A stretch of DNA of 64,000 nt from Coprenecus sp964640305 (GTDB lineage Bacteria > Bacteroidota > Bacteroidia > Bacteroidales > UBA932): NCBI GenBank assembly GCA_964640305.1, contig CAZXFF010000003.1, positions 1 through 64,000 of the forward strand, written 5' to 3'. Shown here in pieces: positions 29,859-39,673 of the stretch. The notes under the pieces were generated by a model. It was not told the origin of the DNA. It did not search any database and worked only from the letters and a program-made list of their open reading frames with translations. The translations under genes were made by a program, and so were the position numbers. The number at the start of each line of letters is the position of its first letter. Positions within the stretch are counted from its first letter, which is position 1.

Positions 29859-30566
29859 CTAAAAGTCAATAATCAATCCTATTGCCAAACCCAATGGCAG
29901 AATTTCGAGGGTGCAAAGATATAAAATAGAAAGAAACGGCGGCTCTCCAAATGAAAAAAATATCCGGAACAACTGCATTAGGTACATGAAGAACAGTATT
30001 CCGCCTGTAACCAATGCCACTTTCATGACCGGATCAGGGATTATTGCCGGAAAGAACATGGCGGCTGTATAGATGAGAATCGAACACACAGACATCAGTA
30101 CAAGAAACACTGTAAGAAGTTTCATCAGACTTGCGGTTAACGCATCTTCCCCCGTCACATACCTGATGGCTGCAAATACGAAGAATCTGAAGACGAAATA
30201 TCCGGAAAGCACGGACAGGACAGTCAGATATCCTGTATCCACCAACTTAATTCCATAGACCATAAACGATACTACGGGAATGAATATGACATATACCGTC
30301 GGGAAAAATATTCCAGGAAGATTCATATCTGAAAAATTTCTCTGGTCAGGCGAACAGATGAAGTTGACAAGCCACACCCTGAATTTATCAAGATTGCTAC
30401 GGCACAGCAATGCAAGGACTATCATCCCGATAAGAATCCATGCAAAAATACTGTTTCCAGCCGGAAGGGATTCCGATGGGACATACAGTCCGTATTCGTG
30501 CAGAACAGAACCGCTCCACAGCTCCTGTACCGAATAAAGTGTATCAGTTACCGCGTTTTGCTGCAT
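29859..30566 (-). CDS. DUF4271 membrane protein
   Basis: A 235-residue polytopic protein with about six hydrophobic segments and a conserved-looking segment SPDQRNFSDMNLPGIFFP. It is a Bacteroidota-specific family of unknown function that is usually found next to hemD-like genes, as here (18 bp apart). Its start overlaps the end of the SUI1-like gene by 23 bp, so the two are co-transcribed. Confidence 0.8.
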   Translation of the reverse strand: MQQNAVTDTLYSVQELWSGSVLHEYGLYVPSESLPAGNSIFAWILIGMIVLALLCRSNLDKFRVWLVNFICSPDQRNFSDMNLPGIFFPTVYVIFIPVVSFMVYGIKLVDTGYLTVLSVLSGYFVFRFFVFAAIRYVTGEDALTASLMKLLTVFLVLMSVCSILIYTAAMFFPAIIPDPVMKVALVTGGILFFMYLMQLFRIFFSFGEPPFLSILYLCTLEILPLGLAIGLIIDF

Positions 30567-30861
30567 ACCCCATGGAAGTCAGAAGACTCAGTATCTTATC
30601 TCTAAAATCCCCCTGAATGACTATCTCCCCGTCTTTGGCACTGCCTCCCACACCGCATTTCGTCTTTAATGTGCGGGCAAGAGCGGAAAGGTCCGTATCA
30701 CTGCCTACAAAACCTTTTATCAATGTAACCTGCTTGCCTCCTCTGTTTCTCCTGTCTATAGCAACTATGAGCTTCTGCCTGTCAGGGGGCAGAGTAACCG
30801 TTTCCTCTATTCCGTTTTCGGAAATGTTTACATTAGGGTTTGTAGAATATACCAGTGCCAT
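30544..30861 (-). CDS. SUI1/eIF1-like translation factor (YciH)
   Basis: This 105-residue protein matches the SUI1 family: VAIDRRNRGGKQVTLIKGF, LARTLKTKCGVGGSAKDGEI and IVIQGDFRDKILSLL. Bacterial members (YciH) are thought to influence initiation accuracy on the small ribosomal subunit. It is the first gene of the minus-strand cluster running to yidD and is divergent from the DUF2723 gene. Confidence 0.88.
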   Translation of the reverse strand: MALVYSTNPNVNISENGIEETVTLPPDRQKLIVAIDRRNRGGKQVTLIKGFVGSDTDLSALARTLKTKCGVGGSAKDGEIVIQGDFRDKILSLLTSMGYAAKRGN

Positions 30862-30905
30862 TTCTCAAAAATTTCCGCAAAGTTAGGTATAAAAAATCAA
30901 ATTAG

Positions 30906-30913
30906 TATATTTG
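30906..30913 (+). promoter_or_regulatory. -7 box of the DUF2723 gene
   Basis: TATATTTG matches TAnnTTTG exactly, 25 nt before the ATG at 30939. A TTAG at 30883-30886 is a poor -33 at 19-nt spacing. Confidence 0.5.
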
Positions 30914-30938
30914 CAGATTGTACTCTTATATAAAAAAC

Positions 30939-33900
30939 ATGGATAAAAGAAGATTTACATTTGTCAACCGCATCGCTGCATCTGTGGTTCTGGCAGTAGC
31001 GTCAATCACTTACCTGCTCACTATTGAGCCAACAGTAAGTTTCTGGGATTGCGGCGAGTTCATTGCATCATCATATAAACTGGAAGTCGGTCATGCACCT
31101 GGCAATCCGGTCTTCCAGATGGTCGCCCGCTTTTTTACAATGTTCACAGGCCCGGAGCATGCTGCCGTCGCAGTGAATGTGATGAGTGCCTTATGCTCCG
31201 CCTTCACTGTGTTTTTCCTGTACCTGACTATAGTACATCTGGCCCGCAGAATCGTGGAAAAGAACGGAGGGGCAGCACTTGGAACCGGAAGCGCAATCGC
31301 AATCATCGGATCCGGCATTGTGGGGTCACTTGCATACTGCTGGTCCGATACATTCTGGTTCTCGGCTGTCGAGGGCGAGGTCTATGCCATGTCCTCCCTG
31401 CTTACCGCAGCTGTTTTCTGGATGATCCTCAAATGGGAAGAAGAAGCTGAGAACCCCTATGCAAACAGATGGATTGTCCTGATTGCTTTCATCATGGGAC
31501 TTTCAATCGGGGTTCACCTGCTGAACCTACTTGCAATACCGGGAATAGCCTTTGTCTATTATTTCAAGAAATCACCCAAAGTCACGACATGGGGCGGTAT
31601 CGGTGTATTGTGTATCTCCGCAGTGATACTCGGATTCATACTCTGGGGCATTATCCCCTATCTGCCAAAGATAGCTTCTGTATTCGACCTGCTGTTTGTC
31701 AACGTCTTCGGGATGCCTTTCAACTCCGGAGCAATCTTTTTTGTCCTTATGCTCTTTGCAGTATGCCTTTGGGCAATATTCTTTACATGGAAAAGGAAAA
31801 AAGTCTTGTGGAACACGATAATCCTGTGCTTTACCATGATAATCATAGGATATTCGTCTTTTGCGATGGTTGTAATCAGATCCGTGAACAATACTCCTAC
31901 CAATGAGGGGCAGCCCAACAATCCGTTCGCTCTCGTCAAATACCTCGGCAGGGAGCAGTATGGAAGTGTCCCTCTCGTTTACGGCCCTACATATGCCAAT
32001 ATGCCTGTTGACTATAAAGAAACCACTTACCATACGGCTTTGGGCGACAGGTACCACAAGGCTCCAGGTCCTATCGACTATGTATTCCCTCAAGGTAGCA
32101 AAATGCTGTTTCCCAGAATGCACAGCCGTGTTCCCCAACATATCAGATTCTACCAGAGCTATGCCGAAAACAGAGGAAAAACAGTCCCCGGATCAGAATA
32201 CAGGATGCCTACATTCAAAGATAACCTGAGGTTCTTCTTCGACTACCAGTTCAACTACATGTACATAAGGTATTTCATGTGGAACTTCGCGGGCAGGCAG
32301 AATGACCTTCACGGACAGATACCTGGCGACCCTGTAAGCGGGAACTGGGAGTGCGGAATCGGATTCATCGACAGGATGCGTCTCGGAGACCAGAGCGAAG
32401 GGCCCGACTACATCATAAACAACAAAGGGAAAAACCATTATTACATGCTCCCGCTCATCCTTGGCCTGATAGGGTTTTTCTTCCAGCTCACCAAGGACAA
32501 ACGGAACTGGTGGGTAGTAATGCTCCTGTTCTTCCTGACAGGTATCGCAATCATCCTTTACCTCAACCAACCGCCGTATCAGGTAAGGGAAAGGGATTAT
32601 GCCTACGCAGGATCATTCTACATGTTCTCCATATGGATTGGGCTGGCCGTGCTTGCTGCATTCCAATGGCTGAAGAAACTTTCATCCAGAGGTGTCCCTG
32701 AAGCAGCAACAGCCACAACGTGCACGGTCATACTCCTTGCAGTGCCGATCCTGATGGCTTGCGAAAACTGGGATGACCATGACAGAAGCAACAGATATAC
32801 CACCCGGGACATGGCTTACAACTATTTCATGTCCATGGATGAGCAGGCAATTATCGTTACACACGGTGACAATGATACTTTTCCCCTATGGTATATCCAG
32901 GAAGTGGAAAACGTAAGGACTGATGCAAGGGTAATGAACACATCACTTCTGGGCATAGACTGGTATATTGACCAGATGCAGTGGAAACAATATGAAGCTG
33001 CTCCTATAAGATTTACCACACCAAGGATAAATTACCTGTACGGCACTAACGACTATGTGTCCATAGTGGATCTCATCGACCGCCCTATTACCGTAAAGGA
33101 AGCAATACGCCTTTTCAACGATGAGAGAATCAAGCAGATATATCAGCAGAACATTATTGTATCACATAAACTGAGACTTCCTGTAAACAAGGAAAACGTT
33201 ATCAAATACGGAATCGTATCTGAGAAGGATTACGGAAAGATAGCCGACACTCTGGAGCTGGATATTCCTATATCCAAGAAAAGCCTCGATAAGTCCGAAC
33301 TGATGATCCTGGATATGCTCTCAAATTATGACTGGGACCGCCCTATATATTTCAATACCCAGGGCGGTGAACTCGAAATCGGAATCCGCGATTACCTGCA
33401 GTTCGAAGGTTACACATATAAACTTGTACCGATAAAGAGCAGGACCACCATTACCGAAATAAACCAGATAGATGAAGACAAGATGTATGAGAAGATCATG
33501 AATGTCTACAGATGGGACAGTTTCGGCAAGGATTTCTTCGTGGATTACCAGAATCTGAGTACATTTAATGGAGTACAGTCCCAAAGATCTGTTTTCGTAC
33601 GTACTGCAGAAGGACTGTATAGAGCCGGGAAGAAAGAGAAAGCCGTCGAGATTCTGGATAAAATGCAGGAAGCATTTCCCGAAAGGAATTTCCCCCTCAA
33701 CACAAGTCTCATGGCCAGCATAAACGAACTTATGGTAATCAATGCCATCGAACTGTATATCCTTTGCGGGGAAAACGGAAAGGCACTTGCAATGGCTGAA
33801 AGATTCATGGAAGAGACATATGATGCCATAAGGCTGTTCTCGACTCCTTACCACGGATCTGCACTGTCTGTCAGAGATCTGGAACAGAACATCCATCACT

Positions 33901-33989
33901 ACCAGTATGGAATGGAACTGATAAACAGGATTGACCCTGAAAAGGCACAGAGTTATCTGGATAAGATAAACTCACTTACTGGAGCTTAA
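30939..33989 (+). CDS. DUF2723 family multi-spanning membrane protein
   Basis: A 1016-residue inner membrane protein with at least ten hydrophobic segments in the first 620 residues and a soluble helical, TPR-like C-terminus. DUF2723 relatives resemble protein O-mannosyltransferases; the acidic loop SFWDCGEFIASSYKLEVGHA near residues 29-48 fits the catalytic Asp/Glu region of such GT-C enzymes. In Bacteroidota it is a plausible glycosyltransferase of the envelope, but no substrate is known. The ATG at 30939 is preferred to a TTG at 30918 that lies inside the predicted untranslated leader. Confidence 0.85.
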   Translation: MDKRRFTFVNRIAASVVLAVASITYLLTIEPTVSFWDCGEFIASSYKLEVGHAPGNPVFQMVARFFTMFTGPEHAAVAVNVMSALCSAFTVFFLYLTIVHLARRIVEKNGGAALGTGSAIAIIGSGIVGSLAYCWSDTFWFSAVEGEVYAMSSLLTAAVFWMILKWEEEAENPYANRWIVLIAFIMGLSIGVHLLNLLAIPGIAFVYYFKKSPKVTTWGGIGVLCISAVILGFILWGIIPYLPKIASVFDLLFVNVFGMPFNSGAIFFVLMLFAVCLWAIFFTWKRKKVLWNTIILCFTMIIIGYSSFAMVVIRSVNNTPTNEGQPNNPFALVKYLGREQYGSVPLVYGPTYANMPVDYKETTYHTALGDRYHKAPGPIDYVFPQGSKMLFPRMHSRVPQHIRFYQSYAENRGKTVPGSEYRMPTFKDNLRFFFDYQFNYMYIRYFMWNFAGRQNDLHGQIPGDPVSGNWECGIGFIDRMRLGDQSEGPDYIINNKGKNHYYMLPLILGLIGFFFQLTKDKRNWWVVMLLFFLTGIAIILYLNQPPYQVRERDYAYAGSFYMFSIWIGLAVLAAFQWLKKLSSRGVPEAATATTCTVILLAVPILMACENWDDHDRSNRYTTRDMAYNYFMSMDEQAIIVTHGDNDTFPLWYIQEVENVRTDARVMNTSLLGIDWYIDQMQWKQYEAAPIRFTTPRINYLYGTNDYVSIVDLIDRPITVKEAIRLFNDERIKQIYQQNIIVSHKLRLPVNKENVIKYGIVSEKDYGKIADTLELDIPISKKSLDKSELMILDMLSNYDWDRPIYFNTQGGELEIGIRDYLQFEGYTYKLVPIKSRTTITEINQIDEDKMYEKIMNVYRWDSFGKDFFVDYQNLSTFNGVQSQRSVFVRTAEGLYRAGKKEKAVEILDKMQEAFPERNFPLNTSLMASINELMVINAIELYILCGENGKALAMAERFMEETYDAIRLFSTPYHGSALSVRDLEQNIHHYQYGMELINRIDPEKAQSYLDKINSLTGA

Positions 33990-33995
33990 CAGGAT

Positions 33996-34997
33996 TCAAT
34001 CCTCAATAAGCATATTGCAACCCCGGCGTTCTGCCTTTGGAAGCCTGCCTTCTATCGTAAAGGAACCGTCGGGGTAACTTATACCCATATCTTCAGTTTC
34101 GATAAAAGAGCATGAGTTGATATTGGCCAGATCTATTATATTGAGTACCCCCTTTGTCCCGATTGGTGCATTTCTGAAAGGATCATACATATCTTTGACG
34201 ATGATACGCATCCAGGCAGGTGTCCTGAAAATTCCATCTCCGTCGGAATAAGCCTGTGAAAGCAATTCACACATACCGTATTCGGAATGGATCTTCCTTA
34301 AGCCGAATGCTGCAGAAAGAGTATCATGAAGACTTGTCCGGGATATTTCTTCCTTTCTGCCTTTCATTCCCCCGGTTTCCATTACAGTAAGCCAGGAATC
34401 GTTATTTTCCCCAATAGAGTATGCGGCTGCAAAGTCAAGGAGGGCAAAAGATACACCGAGAAGGATGACTTTGCGCCCTTGTGACTTCATCGCAGAAAGG
34501 ACAGAATGCAGACGGTCATGATCATAAAGGAAAAAGCCGCTTTCAGGACTCCCGCTATCCCGGATAAGCCTATCCGCCATATAAACAAGCGATGATCCCT
34601 TACGTTCCAGATATGCCGGAAGAAGAGCCAGGATTACATAGTCTTTTGCATCACCGTAAAAATGCCTGAAAGCATTTGTAAATGCAGCCTCATAGAGAGA
34701 AATGTCCAGAACAACATGTTTCGATGGAACCATTCCCGTAGTCGAGCTGCTTGAAAAAACAACAGGGTCACCGGATATTTTCCGGTAACCCTTTGAAATT
34801 ATTTCGTATTGCTTGAAGAAGCGTATCGGCAGGAAAGGAATCAGGTCAAATGTGACATTTTCCGGAGATATTCCCAGAACTTCAGAATAAGCCCGATATT
34901 GAGGACAATACTCATACTGGTAATAGAACGTTTCAAGACAGCGGATTTCAAATTCTGCCTTACTGCTTATCCCGAAGATTTCCGATTCCTCTGCCAT
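33996..34997 (-). CDS. LuxE/PaaK-type acyl-protein synthetase family protein
   Basis: This 333-residue protein belongs to the LuxE branch of acyl-adenylate-forming enzymes. The glycine/serine phosphate loop SSSSTTGMVPSKH lies near residue 85 and HSEYGMCELLSQAYS near 236 corresponds to the YGxTE motif. LuxE activates fatty acids; PaaK activates phenylacetate; the true substrate here is unknown. The ATG at 34997 is two bases past the tnaA stop, and is preferred over an ATG nine codons upstream that overlaps tnaA. It is probably co-transcribed with tryptophanase. Confidence 0.8.
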   Translation of the reverse strand: MAEESEIFGISSKAEFEIRCLETFYYQYEYCPQYRAYSEVLGISPENVTFDLIPFLPIRFFKQYEIISKGYRKISGDPVVFSSSSTTGMVPSKHVVLDISLYEAAFTNAFRHFYGDAKDYVILALLPAYLERKGSSLVYMADRLIRDSGSPESGFFLYDHDRLHSVLSAMKSQGRKVILLGVSFALLDFAAAYSIGENNDSWLTVMETGGMKGRKEEISRTSLHDTLSAAFGLRKIHSEYGMCELLSQAYSDGDGIFRTPAWMRIIVKDMYDPFRNAPIGTKGVLNIIDLANINSCSFIETEDMGISYPDGSFTIEGRLPKAERRGCNMLIED

Positions 34998-34998
34998 A

Positions 34999-36381
34999 CT
35001 ACCTGTCTGCTTTCTCAAGTTCAATGGTGAAGTGCCGCATGATAGGCAGCTCTTTCACTATCTTGTAACCGCGTGTAATCGACTCGCGACGGTCATACAC
35101 ATTTTTAGCTGCAGCTGCAATATAATCCATATGATTGTTTGTATAGACCCTACGTGGAATGGCAAGCCTGAGGAGCTCGAGCGCAGGATATCTGTTTTCA
35201 CGGGTTACAGGATCACGGTCCGCCAGAAGTGAACCGATTTCAACACCGCGGATACCGGCTTCCAGATAAAGCTCTATACCTAATGTCTGGGCTATGAATT
35301 CTTCCTTGGGAAGCGATGTGAGTATCTTCTTGGCATCAAGGAAAATGGCATGTCCGCCGGCAGGTCTCTGATAAGGCACTCCATACTCATCCAGTTTCTT
35401 GCCAAGATATGCTACCTGATTGATACGAGTCTCGAGATACTCGAACTCAGTCCCTTCACGAAGACCCTGTGCCAAAGCATTCATATCACGTCCGGCCATT
35501 CCTCCGTATGTCAGGAAACCCTCATTCATGATAGTGTACATCTGTGCTTTCTGCATATCCTGCTCGCTTCTGAAAGCCACGAAACCACCTATATTCACGA
35601 TAGCATCCTTCTTTGCAGACATTGTCATATAATCTGCACCTTCATACATTTCACGGACAATCTCGCGGATACTCTTGTTTTCATAACCTTTTTCGCGGGT
35701 CTTGATGAAATATGCATTTTCTGCAAAGCGGGCAGAGTCCATAAGGAGCTTTACTCCATATTTCCTGGCAAGCGCAGTAACGCCTTTAATGTTTTCCATT
35801 GAAACAGGCTGTCCTCCGGCTGTATTGTTTGTAACAGTCAGTACAATGCAGGGAATCTTTTCCTTAGGGTATTTCTTCAGTACATCCTCGAGTTTCTGCA
35901 GGTCCATATTGCCTTTGAACGGCAATTCAAGTTCTGTATTGGCCGCCTCGGAGATTGTACAGTCCAGCGCTACTGCTTTTCTGAATTCAATATGACCCTT
36001 AGTCGTATCGAAATGGGAGTTGCCTGGCAAGATATCGCCTTCCTTGACAATGGAAGAAAACAGCACATTTTCTGCTGCACGTCCCTGGTGGGAAGGCAGA
36101 ATATAAGGGAGCCCTGTCAATTCACAAATGGTGTCCTTAAGATTATAGAACGAACGGGCCCCTGCATAGCTTTCATCCCCCTCCATGATAGCTGCCCACT
36201 GTTTGTCGCTCATTGCTCCTGTCCCCGAGTCAGTCAGGAGATCAATGAATACATAATCGCTTTTCAAGAGAAAAAGATTGTATTTTGCCTCTTTTATCCA
36301 CTTCTCACGCTGTTCACGTGTGCTCTTTTTAATGGTTTCTACCATTTTGATTCTGTACGATTCTGCAAAAGGAAGTTCCAT
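34999..36381 (-). CDS. tnaA: tryptophanase TnaA
   Basis: TnaA splits tryptophan into indole, pyruvate and ammonia using PLP. The 460-residue product has SHQGRAAENVLFS and NSHFDTTKGHIEFR near residues 96-130, VTNNTAGGQPVSMENIK, and the PLP lysine in MSAKKDAIVNIGG near residue 257. Tyrosine phenol-lyase is closely related and cannot be wholly excluded, but the MELPFAESYRIKMVE N-terminus agrees with Bacteroides tryptophanases. No TnaC-like leader peptide is seen in the 140-bp gap; a TATCTTTG -7 box lies at 36430-36423. A luxE-like gene follows. Confidence 0.9.
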   Translation of the reverse strand: MELPFAESYRIKMVETIKKSTREQREKWIKEAKYNLFLLKSDYVFIDLLTDSGTGAMSDKQWAAIMEGDESYAGARSFYNLKDTICELTGLPYILPSHQGRAAENVLFSSIVKEGDILPGNSHFDTTKGHIEFRKAVALDCTISEAANTELELPFKGNMDLQKLEDVLKKYPKEKIPCIVLTVTNNTAGGQPVSMENIKGVTALARKYGVKLLMDSARFAENAYFIKTREKGYENKSIREIVREMYEGADYMTMSAKKDAIVNIGGFVAFRSEQDMQKAQMYTIMNEGFLTYGGMAGRDMNALAQGLREGTEFEYLETRINQVAYLGKKLDEYGVPYQRPAGGHAIFLDAKKILTSLPKEEFIAQTLGIELYLEAGIRGVEIGSLLADRDPVTRENRYPALELLRLAIPRRVYTNNHMDYIAAAAKNVYDRRESITRGYKIVKELPIMRHFTIELEKADR

Positions 36382-36422
36382 ATTGTTATAATTTACTGTT
36401 GTTTTATTATAATTTATCCTTG

Positions 36423-36430
36423 CAAAGATA
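36423..36430 (-). promoter_or_regulatory. -7 box of tnaA
   Basis: TATCTTTG on the minus strand matches TAnnTTTG; the predicted start is about 35 nt upstream of the tnaA ATG. Confidence 0.55.
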
Positions 36431-36467
36431 AATAAAAAAACAATAATTACATTCCTGCAGGCAAGAC

Positions 36468-36500
36468 AAAAAAAAGTCCGGCAATTCCTTGCCGGACTTT
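36468..36500 (-). terminator. intrinsic terminator after secDF
   Basis: AAAGTCCGGCAA (36473-36484) and TTGCCGGACTTT (36489-36500) form a perfect 12-bp stem with a TTCC loop. Read on the minus strand it is followed by eight or more Ts, closing the secDF transcript. Confidence 0.92.
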
Positions 36501-36521
36501 CTTAAGTATATTGTCGCCTTA

Positions 36522-39500
36522 TCAGGCTTTCAATGCACGTTTCTTTTCCCTCTTCTGGTTCATGTCGTACATCAGAGGGGTTGCAATGAATATTGAAGAA
36601 TAGGTACCGATCAGGATACCAAGAATCAGTGCTACTGCAAATCCTCTGATCACATCACCGCCGAACAGAGCGATCGCCAGCATAACCACAAGGGTCGTTC
36701 CTGAAGTATTGATTGTACGTGAGAGTGTACTGTTCAAAGCTTCGTTCACATTCTGACGGAACTCGCGTTTGGGATACAGGGTCTTGTATTCGCGGATTCG
36801 GTCGAATATGATCACACTGTCGTTGATAGCATAACCGATGATGGTAAGCACTGCAGCAATGAAGTTCTGGTCAACATCGAGGTTGAAAGGAAGGATACCG
36901 GTAAATATCGAGAAGAAACCGATAACGATAATTGCAACCTGTGCCAGTGACACGACACCGCCAAGTCCCCATGTCCATCCTTTGAATCGCGCTGCTATAT
37001 ATGCGAAAATCGCAAAGAGGGCGATCACTACCGCAATCATCGCATCGCGCTTGATATCATTTGCAATGGTAGGACCTACCTTATCGGAAGATATGATTCC
37101 GTTCGGGTTTTCAAGGGTTGATGTGAACTGGTCGTATGATATCTCATTCTTGAAGAAACCTTTCAATGCATTGTATAGTTTTTCGTCCACTATCTTGTCT
37201 GTCTCGGTAGAGTTGTCTTCAATCATATACTTGGTCGTAATCTTCATCTGGCTGGGACCACCGAACTGTTTTACTTCGACACCCTCACCGAACTCTGCTA
37301 CAGTCGCCTCACGTACGGACTCTGCAGTAACTTCAGAATCGAACCTTACCACATAGGTCCTACCTCCCGTGAAGTCCACACCATAAGAGAAGCCTTTTAT
37401 GAATATTGACAGCAAAGAGCAAATCACCAATACACCCGAAATGATATAGGTAATCTTACGTTTGCTCAGGAAATCCACCTTGGTATCTGCAAGGAAATTC
37501 TTTGTGATACCGTTATAGAATGAAATGTTCCTGTTTCTGGAAAGCTTTGCTTCAAATATCAGCCTTGTGATGAATATCGATGTCAGCATTGAAGTAATGA
37601 TACCTACTACAAGAGTGGTTGCAAAACCCTGTACAGGACCGGAACCGAAGAAGAAGAGAACCAGACCTGTGATGATGGTAGTGAGGTTACCGTCAATGAT
37701 AGCGGAATATGCATTCTTATAACCGTCCGCGATTGCAAGACGCAATGCCTTTCCAGCTCTAAGTTCTTCTTTCACACGCTCATATATGATAACGTTGGCA
37801 TCCACTGCCATACCGAGGGTCAACACCAGACCGGCAATACCGGGAAGTGTAAGTACGGCACCGAAAGATGTCAGGGCACCGAACAGGAAGAGTACGTTGC
37901 AAAGGAGAGCAATGTCGGCAACAACACCGGCTCCTTTGTAGAAGAATATCATATAAAGAAGAACAAGGCAGAATGCTATCACGAATGAAATCATTCCTGC
38001 ATTGATGGATTCACTACCCAATGAAGGGCCGACCACCTGTTCCTGAACGATAGTTGCAGGTGCTGGCAGTTTACCTGACTTGAGTACGTTTGCAAGGTCT
38101 TCAGCCTCCTCAATCGTAAAGTGGCCTGAAATGGCAGAACGTCCTCCTGTGATTTCCGTGTTTACAGTAGGGAATGAATAGACCATACCGTCCAGAACGA
38201 TTGCAATGCTCCTGCCGATATTGTCAGCAGTAAGGCGTGCCCAAATCTGCGCACCCTCGGCATTCATGGCCATATCCACTTCAGGCTGACCGCCCATGTT
38301 GCCATAAGAAAGTCTTGCATCGGTTACGACACCTCCGTCAAGAGGAGCCTTGCCGTCCCTGGTATTGACCTTGATGGCAACCAGTTCATAGTATGAATCT
38401 CCGGCAAAGCGGGAAGAAGGCTTGACTGTCCACATTGGCACCAGATCGGCAGGAAGAGCTGCCTTCACCTGAGGCAGATCAAGCCAGCGGTTAATCTGTG
38501 CTGTGTCCTTATAATGTGCAACGCCGATTACGGGACCGGGCATAAGCTGTCCGTTGTACATGGAAGGATTGAGGATATAGAACAGAGGATTGTTCTTGGC
38601 ATAGTTTATCTGGTCTGCCGACAAAGAATCCTGCTGCTGCACGATTTCAGAAAGAAGGTCATCTGAAGCGGCTTCATTTGTCTGTTCCTTGTCCTGACTC
38701 TCAGTTGCCTGAACGGATTCTGCATTCTGTGCATCGTCAACAAGGTCCTTTATGATACCGTTTGCTTCCTGGAGATAGCGGAATATCTCTGAATTCTCGT
38801 AAGTTGTCCAGAATTCAAGGGATGCTGTTCCCTGAAGGAGCTTGCGGACACGTTCCGGTTCCTTTACACCTGGCAACTCCACCAGAATCCTTCCGGTATT
38901 GCCAATTCTCTGTATGTTGGGAGAGGTCACTCCAAAGCGGTCGATACGGTTACGGAGAACATTGAAAGAGTTGGATATCGCACTCTCTGCCTGCTCCCTG
39001 AGCACTGCAATCACTTCTTCATTTGTACTCTGCGCACTGATACGGTCCCTCAAATCGATAGTACCGAAAATCTGTGAGAGTCTCTGGTTGGGAGCCACCT
39101 CATTCCAGGCTTCTGCGAAAAGCGTGATGAAGTCCGTACGTCCGTCCACTTCCCTTGAAGAAGCAAGCTCGATTGCACGGTTGAATTCCGGAGAGGCATT
39201 ATAATTGGACAAAGCCAGCACAAGGTCCTTCAACTGCACCTGCAACATCACGTTCATACCTCCCTTCAGGTCAAGACCGAGATTTATCTCCTTTTCTTTC
39301 ACTTCTTTATATGTGAATCCCAAGTAGACTTTCTCAGCATTGATCGAATCAAGGTAATACCTGTTTTTGTCTTTTCTGATGGAATCAAGATAAAATGCTT
39401 TATCCAAATCCGAAATCATGGCGAAAGATGGTTTCTGCTGCTCAGCTGCCACCGCCGCTTCGGCATACTTTCCGGCTTTGTTTTCCTGAATGCTAGTCAC

Positions 39501-39578
39501 TGCCGTGAAGGAAAGCTGGTAGACACATGCCAGGCCAATCAAAACCGCCAATAGAGTAATGAATCCTTTACTTTGCAT
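36522..39578 (-). CDS. secDF: protein translocase subunit SecDF (fusion)
   Basis: SecDF uses the proton gradient to pull exported proteins through SecYEG. This 1018-residue single chain carries SecD (LGLDLKGGMNVMLQV, then GAVLTLPGIAGLVLTLGMAV with DANVIIYERVKEE) and SecF (GFSYGVDFTGGRTYVVRF, then IGYAINDSVIIFDRIREY), twelve predicted membrane segments in all. The acidic insert around residues 285-310 (ESVQATESQDKEQTNEAASD) is a linker in the first periplasmic domain. The fused form is usual in Bacteroidota. It is divergent from the PD40/SPOR gene. Confidence 0.96.
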   Translation of the reverse strand: MQSKGFITLLAVLIGLACVYQLSFTAVTSIQENKAGKYAEAAVAAEQQKPSFAMISDLDKAFYLDSIRKDKNRYYLDSINAEKVYLGFTYKEVKEKEINLGLDLKGGMNVMLQVQLKDLVLALSNYNASPEFNRAIELASSREVDGRTDFITLFAEAWNEVAPNQRLSQIFGTIDLRDRISAQSTNEEVIAVLREQAESAISNSFNVLRNRIDRFGVTSPNIQRIGNTGRILVELPGVKEPERVRKLLQGTASLEFWTTYENSEIFRYLQEANGIIKDLVDDAQNAESVQATESQDKEQTNEAASDDLLSEIVQQQDSLSADQINYAKNNPLFYILNPSMYNGQLMPGPVIGVAHYKDTAQINRWLDLPQVKAALPADLVPMWTVKPSSRFAGDSYYELVAIKVNTRDGKAPLDGGVVTDARLSYGNMGGQPEVDMAMNAEGAQIWARLTADNIGRSIAIVLDGMVYSFPTVNTEITGGRSAISGHFTIEEAEDLANVLKSGKLPAPATIVQEQVVGPSLGSESINAGMISFVIAFCLVLLYMIFFYKGAGVVADIALLCNVLFLFGALTSFGAVLTLPGIAGLVLTLGMAVDANVIIYERVKEELRAGKALRLAIADGYKNAYSAIIDGNLTTIITGLVLFFFGSGPVQGFATTLVVGIITSMLTSIFITRLIFEAKLSRNRNISFYNGITKNFLADTKVDFLSKRKITYIISGVLVICSLLSIFIKGFSYGVDFTGGRTYVVRFDSEVTAESVREATVAEFGEGVEVKQFGGPSQMKITTKYMIEDNSTETDKIVDEKLYNALKGFFKNEISYDQFTSTLENPNGIISSDKVGPTIANDIKRDAMIAVVIALFAIFAYIAARFKGWTWGLGGVVSLAQVAIIVIGFFSIFTGILPFNLDVDQNFIAAVLTIIGYAINDSVIIFDRIREYKTLYPKREFRQNVNEALNSTLSRTINTSGTTLVVMLAIALFGGDVIRGFAVALILGILIGTYSSIFIATPLMYDMNQKREKKRALKA

Positions 39579-39610
39579 AGTTTTCTAAATAAGTATAAAA
39601 TTTGAGGGTA

Positions 39611-39618
39611 CAAAAGTA
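39611..39618 (-). promoter_or_regulatory. -7 box of secDF
   Basis: TACTTTTG on the minus strand matches TAnnTTTG exactly, about 33 nt upstream of the secDF ATG. Confidence 0.55.
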
Positions 39619-39648
39619 CTATTTTTTTCTTATTTATAAAGTATTTAG

Positions 39649-39656
39649 TAATTTTG
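39649..39656 (+). promoter_or_regulatory. -7 box of the PD40/SPOR gene
   Basis: TAATTTTG matches TAnnTTTG; the predicted transcription start is around 39663, some 11 nt before the ATG at 39674. A TTTC lies at the -33 position. Confidence 0.55.
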
Positions 39657-39673
39657 TTGAATAATATTGGATT

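Noticed and set aside
36382..36470. TnaC-like leader peptide before tryptophanase
   Set aside because: The gap has no short ORF with a Trp codon in a suitable place; only a -7 box is seen.
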